Assembly (NCBI RefSeq): GCF_002776695.1
Contig: NZ_LFJC01000003.1
Coordinates: 4,698,896-4,762,895, forward strand
Length of the DNA stretch: 64,000 nt
Direction of reading: 5' to 3'
Source: Bradyrhizobium nitroreducens
GTDB taxonomy: Bacteria > Pseudomonadota > Alphaproteobacteria > Rhizobiales > Xanthobacteraceae
The notes under the pieces are model-generated. The model did not search any database, was not told the origin of the DNA, and was given only the letters and a program-made list of their open reading frames with translations. This document shows positions 30,025-38,489 of the stretch, piece after piece (within the stretch, counting starts at the first letter, position 1; every line of letters starts with the position of its first letter). The position numbers were made by a program, and so were the translations under genes.

Positions 30025-30239
30025 CGCGCCACCCCCATCGCCTCGGCCGGCACTCCGGAGACATGGAAGTCAAGGGGGAAGGTCGCCGCGGTCAGCGCAT
30101 CGAGCGCCGACTTCTCCTCCGCCAGGCGTCTCTCGATGAAATTGCGCTCCAGCTGCGACAGCCTTGTCTTCAGCAGGCGCCGGTAGCGGTGAATGTTGTT
30201 GCGGTGCGCACGTATGCGGGCCAGATTCTCATCGAGCAT
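30021..30239 (-). CDS. Small charged helical protein
   Basis: 72 residues with a strongly helical centre (ENLARIRAHRNNIHRYRR then SQLERNFIERRLAEEKSALD), similar in character to its coupled downstream partner; the pair may associate. Function is not recognised. The 209 bp upstream (to 30448) carries no other gene; a 40-codon GTG frame at 30292 was not accepted. Confidence 0.6.
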   Translation of the reverse strand: MLDENLARIRAHRNNIHRYRRLLKTRLSQLERNFIERRLAEEKSALDALTAATFPLDFHVSGVPAEAMGVAR

Positions 30240-30448
30240 CGTCGTCTCTCCAGACGGTCGCGTTGGATCCTTTGATTTCTAGGGGTGAGAAAGTGCTTCT
30301 CGACCGAAAAAATATTCAGCGCGAAACCGGTGTCAAGATCCTCGAAGCTCGCACCGTAGCCGTTTCTGTTGCTGGCACGCTGAAGATCGACTATCAGCCG
30401 GCTTGGCGCGCTTGACGCGGCCCAATGACAAGGAAGGGAGCCCATGAG

Positions 30449-31246
30449 ATGAAACGGACCTCACCGACGCGACGCGATCTGCTCGCAACCGCAGTGGCCG
30501 CCACCGCAGTTTCCATGGCCGAGGTCGCTCCGGCCGCGGCGCAGGCCGGACCCAAGCCGATCTTTCCGGTGCCGATGGTGACGATCCCGATCGTCGGCGA
30601 GACCCAGGTGTTCCAGGTCCGGCGCATCTACTGCATAGGCCGCAACTATGCGGCACATGCGATCGAGCGCGGCTCCGATCCGAACCGCGAGCCGCCGTTC
30701 TTCTTCCAGAAGCCGACGGACGCGATCCAGAACGTCGCGGTCGGCGAGGTCGCCGACCATCCCTATCCGTCACTGACCAAGAACTATCATCATGAGGTCG
30801 AACTGGTCGCGGCGCTGAAGTCCGGGGGCACCAACATCCCGGTCGATAAGGCGCTCGACCATGTCTATGGCTACGCGCTCGGCCTCGACATGACGCGGCG
30901 CGATCTCCAGAACGGCATGGCTGCGGAGAAGAAGCCCTGGGAGATCGGCAAGAGCTTTGACCATGCCGCGGTGCTCGGTCCGATTCATCCGGCGAGCAAG
31001 ACCGGCCATTTCGAGAAGGGCGCGATCTCGCTGGCGGTCAACGGCACGGTGAAGCAGAACTCGGATCTCAGCAAGATGATCTGGAGCGTGGCCGAGCAGA
31101 TCGCAAAGCTGTCGGAAGCGTTCGAATTGAAGGCCGGCGACATCATCTATTCCGGCACGCCTGAGAATGTCGGCCCCGTCGTGAAGGGCGACGTGCTGCT
31201 GTGCAAGCTCGAGGGCCTGCCGGACATGTCGATCAAGATCGTGTAG
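30449..31246 (+). CDS. Fumarylacetoacetate hydrolase family protein with twin-arginine signal
   Basis: 265 residues. The body is a complete FAH C-terminal domain: IYCIGRNYAAHAIERG, PFFFQKPTDAI, metal-ligand segment HHEVELVAALKSG, LGLDMTRRDLQ, and GDIIYSGTPENVGPVVKGD. Such proteins hydrolyse or decarboxylate 1,3-diketone-like acids in the cytoplasm. Unusually the N-terminus (SPTRRDLLATAVAATAVSM, then AAAQA) is a Tat signal, which predicts export of a folded metalloenzyme. ATG 30449 is preferred over 30425 because AAGGAAGGGAG sits eight bases before it. Confidence 0.85.
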   Translation: MKRTSPTRRDLLATAVAATAVSMAEVAPAAAQAGPKPIFPVPMVTIPIVGETQVFQVRRIYCIGRNYAAHAIERGSDPNREPPFFFQKPTDAIQNVAVGEVADHPYPSLTKNYHHEVELVAALKSGGTNIPVDKALDHVYGYALGLDMTRRDLQNGMAAEKKPWEIGKSFDHAAVLGPIHPASKTGHFEKGAISLAVNGTVKQNSDLSKMIWSVAEQIAKLSEAFELKAGDIIYSGTPENVGPVVKGDVLLCKLEGLPDMSIKIV

Positions 31247-31307
31247 CTCTTTGCCTCTCCCCGCTCGCGGGGAAGCAATCGCATATGCGAGTGATCTCGC
31301 CCGTCGC

Positions 31308-31440
31308 CATCCTTCGAGACGCCCCCCCGCTGGCGGGCCCTCAGGATGAGGTCCGGCTGCGCGGCACTCGTTTCAACGAGCGCGGACGCCGCTTAGCCTC
31401 ATGCTGAGGGGCCGCGAAGCGGTCGTCTCGAAGGACGAGG
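31308..31440. repeat. Dispersed palindromic repeat, family D
   Basis: CATCCTTCGAGACGCCC at the left is mirrored by GGTCGTCTCGAAGGACGAGG at the right, with a second inner pair around CCTCAGGATGAGG / CCTCATGCTGAGGG. It is non-coding, fills the middle of the 360-bp gap between the FAH and glycine-zipper genes, and has the look of a Bradyrhizobium intergenic repeat. The remainder of the gap shows nothing. Confidence 0.7.
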
Positions 31441-31606
31441 CGTGCGGCAAGGCGCCGCCGCAAAGCATGTGCGGTAACCCACACGGGAAGCGGGTTGCCA
31501 TCGTCGCTTCTGGGTTCCACCTGCCGATTGCCATTTGTTGGCCGGCAAGCGAACCTCCTGTGGCCATATTTGAGCACGAGTGATTTCCCGTGAGGGAGGC
31601 GCTCCG

Positions 31607-31987
31607 ATGACCAAAGCTCTGATCACTGCTGTCGCAATGCTGGCCTGTGTGCCCGTGAGCGCGCTCGCGCAGGAGCGCGCAGGCGATGCGGCGCTTGGCG
31701 CGGTATCCGGTGCGGTCGTGCTGGGACCGGTCGGTGCGGTCGCCGGCGCCTTGATCGGCTACACCGCCGGGCCTTCGATCGCCCGGTCCTGGGGCGTGCG
31801 AGGTTCGCGGTCGGCAGGACACCGGCAGCCGCGGCGCGCGGCCGCGACCGGCGGCCCAGCGCGCACGCGGCAGGCCATGAATGCCAACGGTCCGATGAGA
31901 GCTGCCGGCACTCAGGCTCCGCCGGTTCAAGCTGCGCCTGCCGCCACGGCGCAAGCCCCGACACCGCCGGTTCAGGGCTTCGACTGA
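31607..31987 (+). CDS. Exported glycine-zipper-type small protein
   Basis: 126 residues. A signal peptide (about residues 1-21, cut near SALAQ) precedes a Gly/Ala-rich zipper segment (GAVSGAVVLGPVGAVAGALI) that could form a membrane-inserting helical pair, then a basic and Pro/Ala-rich tail that is probably disordered. Function is unknown; glycine-zipper proteins are often envelope-associated. GGGAGGC precedes the start. It is convergent with the IclR gene. Confidence 0.65.
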   Translation: MTKALITAVAMLACVPVSALAQERAGDAALGAVSGAVVLGPVGAVAGALIGYTAGPSIARSWGVRGSRSAGHRQPRRAAATGGPARTRQAMNANGPMRAAGTQAPPVQAAPAATAQAPTPPVQGFD

Positions 31988-31997
31988 GACCGCAGCC

Positions 31998-32738
31998 TCA
32001 AGCCGACGCCTTAGGCCGCAGCCGATCGACCGTGCGGGCGATCAGCGCGGCGACCTCGCCGACCTTGGGGCCGATGCGGAATTCCGGGCCGGCGACGACG
32101 ACCGAGAGGCGGCGGTCGCCGATCGGCAAGGGGATCGCGGCGCCGGCGAGGTCGCGGCTGTAATCGCCAAAACTCTGGCAATAGCCGCGCGCGATCGAAT
32201 TGCGCAGCTCGGTCTCGACCGCCTCGATGCTGATCGGCGTCGACGGGCCGTATTGCTTGAACTCGATCTTGCGATAGACGGAATCGCGCTCTTCCTGCGA
32301 ATATTGCAGCAGCAGCGCGCGGCCGCTGGCCGTCGCATGGATCGGCACGCGGTGGCCGATGGTGGCGAAATAGCGGATCGCGGCCGCGGATTCGACGACG
32401 TCGATGAACACGGCCATCACGCCGGCCGGCGCCACGATCGAGGCGGTCTCGCCGGTCTCGGCCGAGAGATCGGAGATCAGCTGGTGCGTCCATGGCGGCA
32501 GCGGCTCGACCTCGGAGATCATCCGCGCCATCGCAAGCCAGCGCGGCGTCGGATAGAAGCCGGCGCGCGGCCGCGGCTCATAGAGATAGCCCTTCTCCGA
32601 CAGCGTCGCGAGCAGGTTGAAGGTCGAGGAGCGCGGCCAGCCGAAATGATCGGCGATCTCCGCAAGCGTCGCCGGCTTCCTCGATTGCGCGAAGAATTCC
32701 ATGATCTCCAGGACGTTTGCGGCTTGGCGAACGATCAT
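31998..32738 (-). CDS. IclR-family regulator of the C5-acid locus
   Basis: 246 residues with an N-terminal winged helix (EFFAQSRKPATLAEIADHFGWPRSSTFNLLATLSE) and IclR effector domain (HATASGRALLLQYS, GDYSRDLAGAAIPLP). It is the last gene of the leftward operon, 19 bp after the CitE-like gene, and is the obvious candidate regulator of both divergent operons. The start has only a weak ribosome site. Confidence 0.9.
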   Translation of the reverse strand: MIVRQAANVLEIMEFFAQSRKPATLAEIADHFGWPRSSTFNLLATLSEKGYLYEPRPRAGFYPTPRWLAMARMISEVEPLPPWTHQLISDLSAETGETASIVAPAGVMAVFIDVVESAAAIRYFATIGHRVPIHATASGRALLLQYSQEERDSVYRKIEFKQYGPSTPISIEAVETELRNSIARGYCQSFGDYSRDLAGAAIPLPIGDRRLSVVVAGPEFRIGPKVGEVAALIARTVDRLRPKASA

Positions 32739-32757
32739 GGCGGGCTTTGCGTCCTTC

Positions 32758-33609
32758 CTAGGGCTGGCCGAGGATCTTCTTCGCGGCGCGAAGATGCGGC
32801 TTGTCGATCATCTGGCCGTCAAGCCGCAGCGTGCCGGAATTGGGATTGCTCGCGAACGCCGCGATCACCTTCTCCGCCCAGCTCCGTTCGGCGTCGGTCG
32901 GCGCGAACGCCGCATTGACGATGTCGACGTGCTTGGGATGGATCAGTGCCTTGGCGGAAAAGCCGTCGCGGCGCGCCGCGCGCGTCTCCTGCTCGAGGCC
33001 GGCGAGATTGTCGATGTCGGTATAGACCGTGTCGATCGGCGCAACCTCGGCCGCGGCCGCCGCCATCAGGCAGAGATCGCGCGCGAGGCGATAGGGGCTG
33101 TGGAACACGCCGCCTGAGGCCTTTTCGGTGGCGCCGAGCGAGGCCGAGAGGTCTTCCGCACCCCACATCAATCCGGCGAGCCGGGGAGAGCAGCCCTTGT
33201 AGCTGCCGAGGCCGAAGATCGAGCCTGCGGTTTCCGTCGCCACGCAGACGATACGGGTCGTGCCGACCGCGATGCCGGCCGCAGCTTCCAAGGCTTCGAG
33301 CCAGGTCGCGACCTGGCGCACGTCGTCGCCGCCTTGCGATTTAGGCAGCACGATCCCGTCGGGCTTGCCGGGCAGCACCGCGGCGAGGTCGGCCAGCGTC
33401 ATGCCGGTGTCGAGCGCGTTGACGCGGACATAGAGCTGGTGCGGACCGGGGCGGCTCTTCAGCATCGAGAGCGTGAGCCCGCGCGCCTCCGCCTTCTTCT
33501 CGGTGACGACGGAGTCCTCGAGATCGATGATCAGCGCGTCGGCCTTGCCTTCGCTCGCCTTCTCGAATTTGCGCGGGGAATCACCCGGCACGAACAGCAT
33601 CGAACGCAT
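32758..33609 (-). CDS. HpcH/HpaI-CitE family CoA-ester lyase
   Basis: 283-residue TIM-barrel lyase of the citrate lyase beta/malyl-CoA lyase group. Features are RSMLFVPGDSPRKFEKA, DALIIDLEDSVVTEKKAEAR (acidic Mg ligand), LYVRVNALDTGM, GIVLPKSQGG and the C-terminal KALIHPKHVDIVNAAFAPT. Such enzymes split 3-hydroxyacyl-CoAs, for example citramalyl-CoA to pyruvate and acetyl-CoA. ATG 33609 is used because it overlaps the upstream TGA (TGATG), which couples it to the MaoC gene. CoA transferase, hydratase and lyase in order fit one pathway. Confidence 0.9.
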   Translation of the reverse strand: MRSMLFVPGDSPRKFEKASEGKADALIIDLEDSVVTEKKAEARGLTLSMLKSRPGPHQLYVRVNALDTGMTLADLAAVLPGKPDGIVLPKSQGGDDVRQVATWLEALEAAAGIAVGTTRIVCVATETAGSIFGLGSYKGCSPRLAGLMWGAEDLSASLGATEKASGGVFHSPYRLARDLCLMAAAAAEVAPIDTVYTDIDNLAGLEQETRAARRDGFSAKALIHPKHVDIVNAAFAPTDAERSWAEKVIAAFASNPNSGTLRLDGQMIDKPHLRAAKKILGQP

Positions 33610-34061
33610 CAGACCGGCCTCTTGTGCATCATCGCCATGCGGCGGCATTTTCCGACGATCTCGTCGTTCTGGTTCAGGGCGTGGTGCTCGAACTCGACGA
33701 TGCCAGCCCTCGGGCGCGATTTGGAGTCCCTCAACGAAAGCACCTTCGTCGTCGCCCGCAAGGTGTCGCCATGGAAGACCGGTTTTGGAAACGTGACGTC
33801 GGTCATGCCGAGATTGGCAACGGTGGTGCCCATGGTCGTATCATAGACCGTCATGCCGATCATGATGCCGAGGGTGTAAAGGCTGTTGAAAATGCGCTGG
33901 CCGAACTCGGTCTTTTCGGCGAAATGCGCGTCGATGTGCAGCGGCTGCGGATTGAGCGTCAGCAGGCTGAACATGGTGTTGTCCATTTCCGTGACGGTCC
34001 GGGTCAGCGGATGCCTGAACTCCTGGCCCACGGAAAAGTCTTCGAAATAAAGTCCGGCCAT
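33609..34061 (-). CDS. MaoC-like acyl-CoA hydratase/dehydratase
   Basis: 150-residue single hotdog hydratase. The hydratase-2 style motif is LTLNPQPLHIDAHFAEKTEFG, though the usual Asp before NP is replaced by Leu. Further family text is TVANLGMTDVTFPKPVFHGDTLRATTKV. Family members hydrate mesaconyl-, itaconyl- or crotonyl-type CoAs. Here the product would be substrate for the CitE-like lyase whose start overlaps this stop. Gap to the CoA transferase is 46 bp. Confidence 0.85.
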   Translation of the reverse strand: MAGLYFEDFSVGQEFRHPLTRTVTEMDNTMFSLLTLNPQPLHIDAHFAEKTEFGQRIFNSLYTLGIMIGMTVYDTTMGTTVANLGMTDVTFPKPVFHGDTLRATTKVLSLRDSKSRPRAGIVEFEHHALNQNDEIVGKCRRMAMMHKRPV

Positions 34062-34107
34062 CGCGGTTTCCTCCCTTTGTCTCGTGCGATTTGGCTTGCG
34101 CCCGCGC

Positions 34108-35310
34108 TCAAGGCGGCGCGGCCAGGTGAACTGCTTTCTGCTCTGCGAGCCGGTCGATTTCTGCGGTCGAGAAGCCGGCCTCGTGCAGGATGTCGCGGCC
34201 GTGCTGGCCGAGCGTCGGCGCGGGGCCGGCGGCTTCCGGCTGCGTCACGCTCCAGGTCGAGGGCACGCGCATCTGGCGGATACGGCCTTCGACGGGGTGG
34301 TCGACCGTCTTGAAGAAGCCGACCGCATCCAGATGCGGATCGTCCAGGATCGTCTCCAGCGTATGCATCGGCATCACCGGAATGTCGGCGCGCTCCAAGA
34401 GCTCGCGCCATTCCGCGGTGCTGCGTGTGAGGAAGATGTGGCCGATCTCCTCGTAGATCTCGTCGATATGCCTCGTGCGTGACGCGTGGTTGGCAAAGCG
34501 CGGCTGGTCGAGGAATTCCGATTGCCCGATCGCCTCGAAGAAGCTGCGCCAGTGCTTGTCGTTGTAGATGAGGACGCAGAGATAGCCGTCGCTGGTCTTG
34601 TAGGGTTTTCGATAGCGCGACAGCAGGCGGGCGTAGCCGCCATGGTCGAGCGGCGGATCATAGGTGAGTCCGCCCAGATGATCGACCAGCACGAACTCCG
34701 TCATCGATTCGAACATGGGTACGTCGATGCGCTGGCCGATACCGGTACGCTGCTGGTGCATCAGCCCGCCCAGAATCGCGTTGACCATCATCAGCCCGAC
34801 GATGCGGTCGGCGATGGTGACCGGGACGTAGCGCGGCGTGCCGTCGCCGGCGGCGGCGAGCAACGTCGGAATGGTGGCGGCGCCCTGGATCAGATCGTCA
34901 TAGGCGGGCTTTGCGGCGTAGGGACCGGACTGGCCGTAGCCGAAGGCGCCGACATAGACGAGCGATGGGTTGATCGCGGCCAGCGTCTCGTAGTCGAGGC
35001 CGAGCCGCGCCATCGCTTGCGGGCGCACATTGTAGACCAGCGCGTTGGCGCGCTTCGCCAGCCGCAGCAGCGCCTCGCGGCCTTCCGGCTTCTTGAGGTC
35101 GAGCACGATGCTGCGCTTGCCGCGATTGGCATTGAGGAACATCCCGCCCATGCCCGGCGCGCGGCCGGGACCGATCTGGCGGACGATGTCACCCTCGGGG
35201 CTTTCGACCTTGATGACATCAGCGCCCATGTCGGCCAGCACCTGCGTGCCGTAGGGGCCCATCAGCACCGAGGTCAGGTCGAGAATGGTGAAGCCGGCGA
35301 GCGGTCCCAT
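34108..35310 (-). CDS. CaiB/BaiF family CoA transferase (class III)
   Basis: 400 residues. The N-terminus FTILDLTSVLMGPYGTQVLADMGADVIKVESPEGD is the family signature, and the catalytic Asp corresponds to the conserved region MMVNAILGGLMHQQ or its preceding loop; ERLGLDYETLAAINPSLVY-like text follows. It would activate a dicarboxylic acid with CoA from succinyl-CoA or another donor. First gene of the leftward operon, with a good promoter upstream. Position next to MaoC, CitE, TRAP and acyl-CoA dehydrogenase genes resembles the Pseudomonas aeruginosa itaconate set (ict, ich, ccl). Confidence 0.88.
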   Translation of the reverse strand: MGPLAGFTILDLTSVLMGPYGTQVLADMGADVIKVESPEGDIVRQIGPGRAPGMGGMFLNANRGKRSIVLDLKKPEGREALLRLAKRANALVYNVRPQAMARLGLDYETLAAINPSLVYVGAFGYGQSGPYAAKPAYDDLIQGAATIPTLLAAAGDGTPRYVPVTIADRIVGLMMVNAILGGLMHQQRTGIGQRIDVPMFESMTEFVLVDHLGGLTYDPPLDHGGYARLLSRYRKPYKTSDGYLCVLIYNDKHWRSFFEAIGQSEFLDQPRFANHASRTRHIDEIYEEIGHIFLTRSTAEWRELLERADIPVMPMHTLETILDDPHLDAVGFFKTVDHPVEGRIRQMRVPSTWSVTQPEAAGPAPTLGQHGRDILHEAGFSTAEIDRLAEQKAVHLAAPP

Positions 35311-35342
35311 GAGGCCTCGTGGGATGAATTCATATGGGTGGA

Positions 35343-35370
35343 GTTAGAGTTCACAAATTGAAGGTGTCAA
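35343..35370 (-). promoter_or_regulatory. Candidate sigma-70 promoter of the CoA-transferase operon
   Basis: On the minus strand TTGACA (35370-35365) and TCTAAC (35348-35343) are 16 bases apart. The -10 is about 33 bp before the CoA transferase start. Confidence 0.55.
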
Positions 35371-35392
35371 TTCGTCGGCAGAGGTCTTCGAC

Positions 35393-35406
35393 GCATGGCT
35401 CCATGC
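35393..35406. promoter_or_regulatory. 14-bp perfect palindrome, candidate IclR operator
   Basis: GCATGGCTCCATGC, 6-bp arms around a 2-bp centre, sits between the two back-to-back -35 elements of the divergent operons. Its length and place suit a dimeric regulator such as the locus IclR protein. Binding is inferred. Confidence 0.45.
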
Positions 35407-35419
35407 ATAGTTCATATAC

Positions 35420-35449
35420 TTGACAGATAAATTCACATATATGTACATC
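35420..35449 (+). promoter_or_regulatory. Candidate promoter of the TRAP operon
   Basis: TTGACA at 35420-35425 is a perfect -35. The -10 is weaker: TACATC at 35444-35449 with 18-base spacing is the best option. A 10-bp palindrome ACATATATGT (35435-35444) overlaps the spacer and could also be a protein site. Confidence 0.4.
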
Positions 35450-35532
35450 TTCCTCAAGCAAGAAGTAACGCCGGACCGGCTGCAGCGATTGGCGGCCGCT
35501 TCGGCGTGAGGGCGCGTCAGGGAGAAAAGCAA

Positions 35533-36561
35533 ATGAAGAGAAATTGGGTCTGGGCCGCCGCGGCGTTCGCGTTCTCGCTGCCGGTCTCGACATTGTCGGC
35601 GCAGGCGCTCGAGCTGAAAGTCGCCGACAGCTTCCCCGCCGACCATTATCTCGTCCGTTTGATGCTGAAGCCCTGGATGGACGATGTCGCCAAGCGCACC
35701 AACGGCGCCGTGACCTTCACACATTATCCCAACCAGCAGATCGGCAAGGCCACCGACATGCTGCGGCTCACCCAGTCCGGCGTGGTCGACATCGGCTACA
35801 TCGGGCCGTCCTACGTCTCGGACAAGATGCCGCTTTCCGAGGTCGCGCAATTGCCGGGCGCGTTCGCAACCAGCTGCCAGGGCACGCTCGCTTATTGGAA
35901 GGCAGCGCGGGAAGGCATCCTCGCCAAACAAGAATATGCGCCCAACAAGATCAAGCTGCTGATGGCCGTGGTGCTGCCGCCCTATCAGGTGTGGACCGCC
36001 AAGGCGAAGGTCGAGACCATCAAGGACATGCAGGGCCTGAAACTGCGCACCACCGGCGGTGCGCAGGATCTGACCGTGCGCACGCTCGGCGCGGTGCCGG
36101 TGCGCATGGCCGCGCCCGACGCCTATGAATCGCTGTCGCGCGGCACCATGGACGGGCTGCTCTTCCCCATGGACAGCGTCGCCGCCTATGGTCTGGACAA
36201 GCTCGTCAAATACGCCACCGAAGGCGTCAGCTTCGGCAGCTTCATCGTTGCCTACTCGATCAATCAATCGGTCTGGGACAAATTGCCCGACGACGTGAAG
36301 AAGGCGATGGACGCGGCGTCCGAAGCGATCACGCCGAGGGCCTGCGCCGACGTCGACAAGGAGCAGGACGCGACGCAGCAGAAGATGAAGGACCAGGGCA
36401 TCAGTTTCACCGCGCTGCCCGAGGCGACGCGTGCGGAAATGAAGGAAAAGCTCAAGGGCGTCGCGCAGGAATGGGCGACCGCGCTGGACGGCCGCGGCAA
36501 GCAGGCCTCTGCCGCCCTTAAGGAGTTCGAAGGTCTGCTCGCTGCGGGCGGCGCGAAGTAG
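35533..36561 (+). CDS. dctP: TRAP transporter solute-binding protein
   Basis: 342-residue extracytoplasmic binding protein of the TRAP family with a signal peptide (about residues 1-26, ending STLSAQA). The family segments GKATDMLRLTQSGVVDIGYI, GLKLRTTGGAQDLTVRTLGAVPVRM and SLSRGTMDGLLFPMDS are clear; the arginine of KLRTTGG normally holds the ligand carboxylate. It captures an organic acid in the periplasm for DctQM. ATG 35533 has GGAGAAAAG upstream. First gene of the rightward operon. Confidence 0.92.
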   Translation: MKRNWVWAAAAFAFSLPVSTLSAQALELKVADSFPADHYLVRLMLKPWMDDVAKRTNGAVTFTHYPNQQIGKATDMLRLTQSGVVDIGYIGPSYVSDKMPLSEVAQLPGAFATSCQGTLAYWKAAREGILAKQEYAPNKIKLLMAVVLPPYQVWTAKAKVETIKDMQGLKLRTTGGAQDLTVRTLGAVPVRMAAPDAYESLSRGTMDGLLFPMDSVAAYGLDKLVKYATEGVSFGSFIVAYSINQSVWDKLPDDVKKAMDAASEAITPRACADVDKEQDATQQKMKDQGISFTALPEATRAEMKEKLKGVAQEWATALDGRGKQASAALKEFEGLLAAGGAK

Positions 36562-36597
36562 CGCGGCACGGTCGCAGCGGATGAGGGGAGGCCAGGG

Positions 36598-37152
36598 ATG
36601 ATCAAGCGGGCAACGGACGTGCTCGGCGTGCTGGAGCGCGCGCTGACGGTGATCGCTGCGATCGCGCTCTTCGCGATCATGGCGCTGGTCGTGGCCGACG
36701 TGTTCATGCGTTACGTCCTGAACAGCCCGTTCTCCTTCACCTACGACCTGATCGGGCTCTATCTTCTGGCCGCCGTCTTCTTCCTGACCTTGTCCGATAC
36801 CTTGCGGGTTCACGCGCATGTCGGCGTGGACATCCTGCTCTCGCGCTTTCCACCAGTAGGCCGCCGGCTGTCGGAGATCGTCACCGCGCTCACCGGCCTG
36901 TTTGTGTTCGTCCTGATCTGCAAGGTCGGGTTCGAGCGGGCGCTGGACAATTACGAGCAGCACGACGTGCTCGCCGGCGCCATTCCCTGGCCGACCTGGA
37001 TGTCCGCTGTGCTGGTGCCGTTCGGTTGCGGCGTGCTGGTGCTGCGGCTTTCGCTGCAGCTCGTCGGCAACGTCCTCAGCCTCGTCTCGGGGCGAGACCT
37101 GTTTCCTTTGCCGCCTGTCAATGAGACCGGCGAAGCCCACTCCTTCGAATAA
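36598..37152 (+). CDS. dctQ: TRAP transporter small permease subunit
   Basis: 184 residues with four membrane helices (roughly 18-40, 48-70, 88-112, 132-155). DVFMRYVLNSPFSFTYDLIG is the typical first-loop motif of DctQ. It couples the binding protein to the large permease. GAGGGGAGG precedes the start. Confidence 0.9.
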   Translation: MIKRATDVLGVLERALTVIAAIALFAIMALVVADVFMRYVLNSPFSFTYDLIGLYLLAAVFFLTLSDTLRVHAHVGVDILLSRFPPVGRRLSEIVTALTGLFVFVLICKVGFERALDNYEQHDVLAGAIPWPTWMSAVLVPFGCGVLVLRLSLQLVGNVLSLVSGRDLFPLPPVNETGEAHSFE

Positions 37153-37163
37153 CGGCGGCGGCG

Positions 37164-38453
37164 ATGACAGTCCTCCTCGTGCTTGCACTGCTTTTCGTCC
37201 TGCTGGCGATCGGCACGCCTGTCGGTTTCGCCATGGGATTCGCCGGCTCGGTCGGCCTCCTCATGGTCGGCGGCACCGGCACCCTGTTCGGCATTCTGCA
37301 GACGGCGCCGCTCTCGACGGTGTCGGCCTATGAGCTGATCACCATTCCGATGTTCCTCCTGATGGCGGACCTCGTGCTGTTGTCCGGCGTCGCCGACGAC
37401 ATGTTCAAGACGGCCTCCGCCTGGGTCGGCCGCATCCCGGGCGGGCTCGGCATGGCGACGGCGCTCGCCGGCGCCGGCTTCGGCGCGATCTGCGGCACCT
37501 CGACGGCCTCGGCCGCGACGCTGTCTTCGACCAGCCTTCCGGCCATGATCCGCCAGGGCTACGAGCCCAAGATGGCGGCCGGCGTCGTCGCGATCTCGGG
37601 CACGCTGGCGATGCTGATCCCGCCGAGCGTGGCGCTGGTGATCTTCGGCCTGCTCGCCGAGGTCAATATCGGCCAGCTCCTGATCGGCGGCATCATTCCG
37701 GCGGCCCTCGTCACCGCCACCATCATGGCGACGATCTATTTCCTGGTCTGGCAGGATCCGTCGCGTGCTCCCCGCATCGAGCCGGTGTCCTGGCGCGAGC
37801 GGTTCTCGTTGCTGTGGCAGGTCGGCCCGATGGCGCTGCTGTTCTCGCTCGTCACCGGCACGATCTATCTCGGTGTTGCGACGCCGACCGAAGCTTCGGC
37901 GCTTGGCGCCGCGGGTGCTCTGCTGCTTGCCATCGCCAAGGGCCGGGTGACGCCGGGCTCGCTGTACAAGGCCTTGCTCAGCGCCTGCCACGGCACCTGC
38001 ATGATCGTGACCATCCTCGTCGGTGCCTCGATCTTCGGCTATTTCTTCACGCTCACCCATGTGACGCAGGATCTCGTCGCCTGGATCGGGTCTTTGCAGA
38101 CCTCGCGCTGGGTGATCATCACGCTGATCCTGTTCGGCTATATCGTGCTCGGCTCGTTCATGGACCAGATCGCGATCCTGGTGCTGACCGTGCCGATCGT
38201 GCTGCCGCTGATCAAGACGCTCGGCTTCGATCCGATCTGGTTCGGCGTCATCAAGATCGTCACCGCCGAGGTCGGCATGATCACCCCGCCGGTCGGCCTC
38301 AACTGCTTCATCGTCGCCCGCTACGCCAAGCGGCCGGTGGCGGAAGTGTTTCACGGCACTTTCCCGCACTTCATCGCGCACCTGATCGCGATCGCGATTT
38401 TGGTGGCGTTTCCGTCTATCATCCTCTGGCTGCCCTCGCAGATGGGGCGCTAG
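37164..38453 (+). CDS. dctM: TRAP transporter large permease subunit
   Basis: 429-residue membrane transport subunit with about twelve helices. GTSTASAATLSSTSLPAM and PPSVALVIFGLLAEVNIGQL, and near the end GMITPPVGLNCFIV, are TRAP large-subunit hallmarks. It is the Na+-driven channel for the organic acid. The gene follows dctQ by 11 bp. Confidence 0.93.
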   Translation: MTVLLVLALLFVLLAIGTPVGFAMGFAGSVGLLMVGGTGTLFGILQTAPLSTVSAYELITIPMFLLMADLVLLSGVADDMFKTASAWVGRIPGGLGMATALAGAGFGAICGTSTASAATLSSTSLPAMIRQGYEPKMAAGVVAISGTLAMLIPPSVALVIFGLLAEVNIGQLLIGGIIPAALVTATIMATIYFLVWQDPSRAPRIEPVSWRERFSLLWQVGPMALLFSLVTGTIYLGVATPTEASALGAAGALLLAIAKGRVTPGSLYKALLSACHGTCMIVTILVGASIFGYFFTLTHVTQDLVAWIGSLQTSRWVIITLILFGYIVLGSFMDQIAILVLTVPIVLPLIKTLGFDPIWFGVIKIVTAEVGMITPPVGLNCFIVARYAKRPVAEVFHGTFPHFIAHLIAIAILVAFPSIILWLPSQMGR

Positions 38454-38489
38454 GATCGGAGCCCGGCTCCCAAGAAGGAGAACAAGAAC

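Noticed and set aside
30292-30415. GTG-started 40-codon frame
   Set aside because: No ribosome site, not hydrophobic, and it overlaps the promoter region of the leftward small-gene pair.
35344-37188. 614-residue minus-strand open frame across dctP and dctQ
   Set aside because: Antisense to TRAP genes whose families are certain; no ribosome site and no domain.
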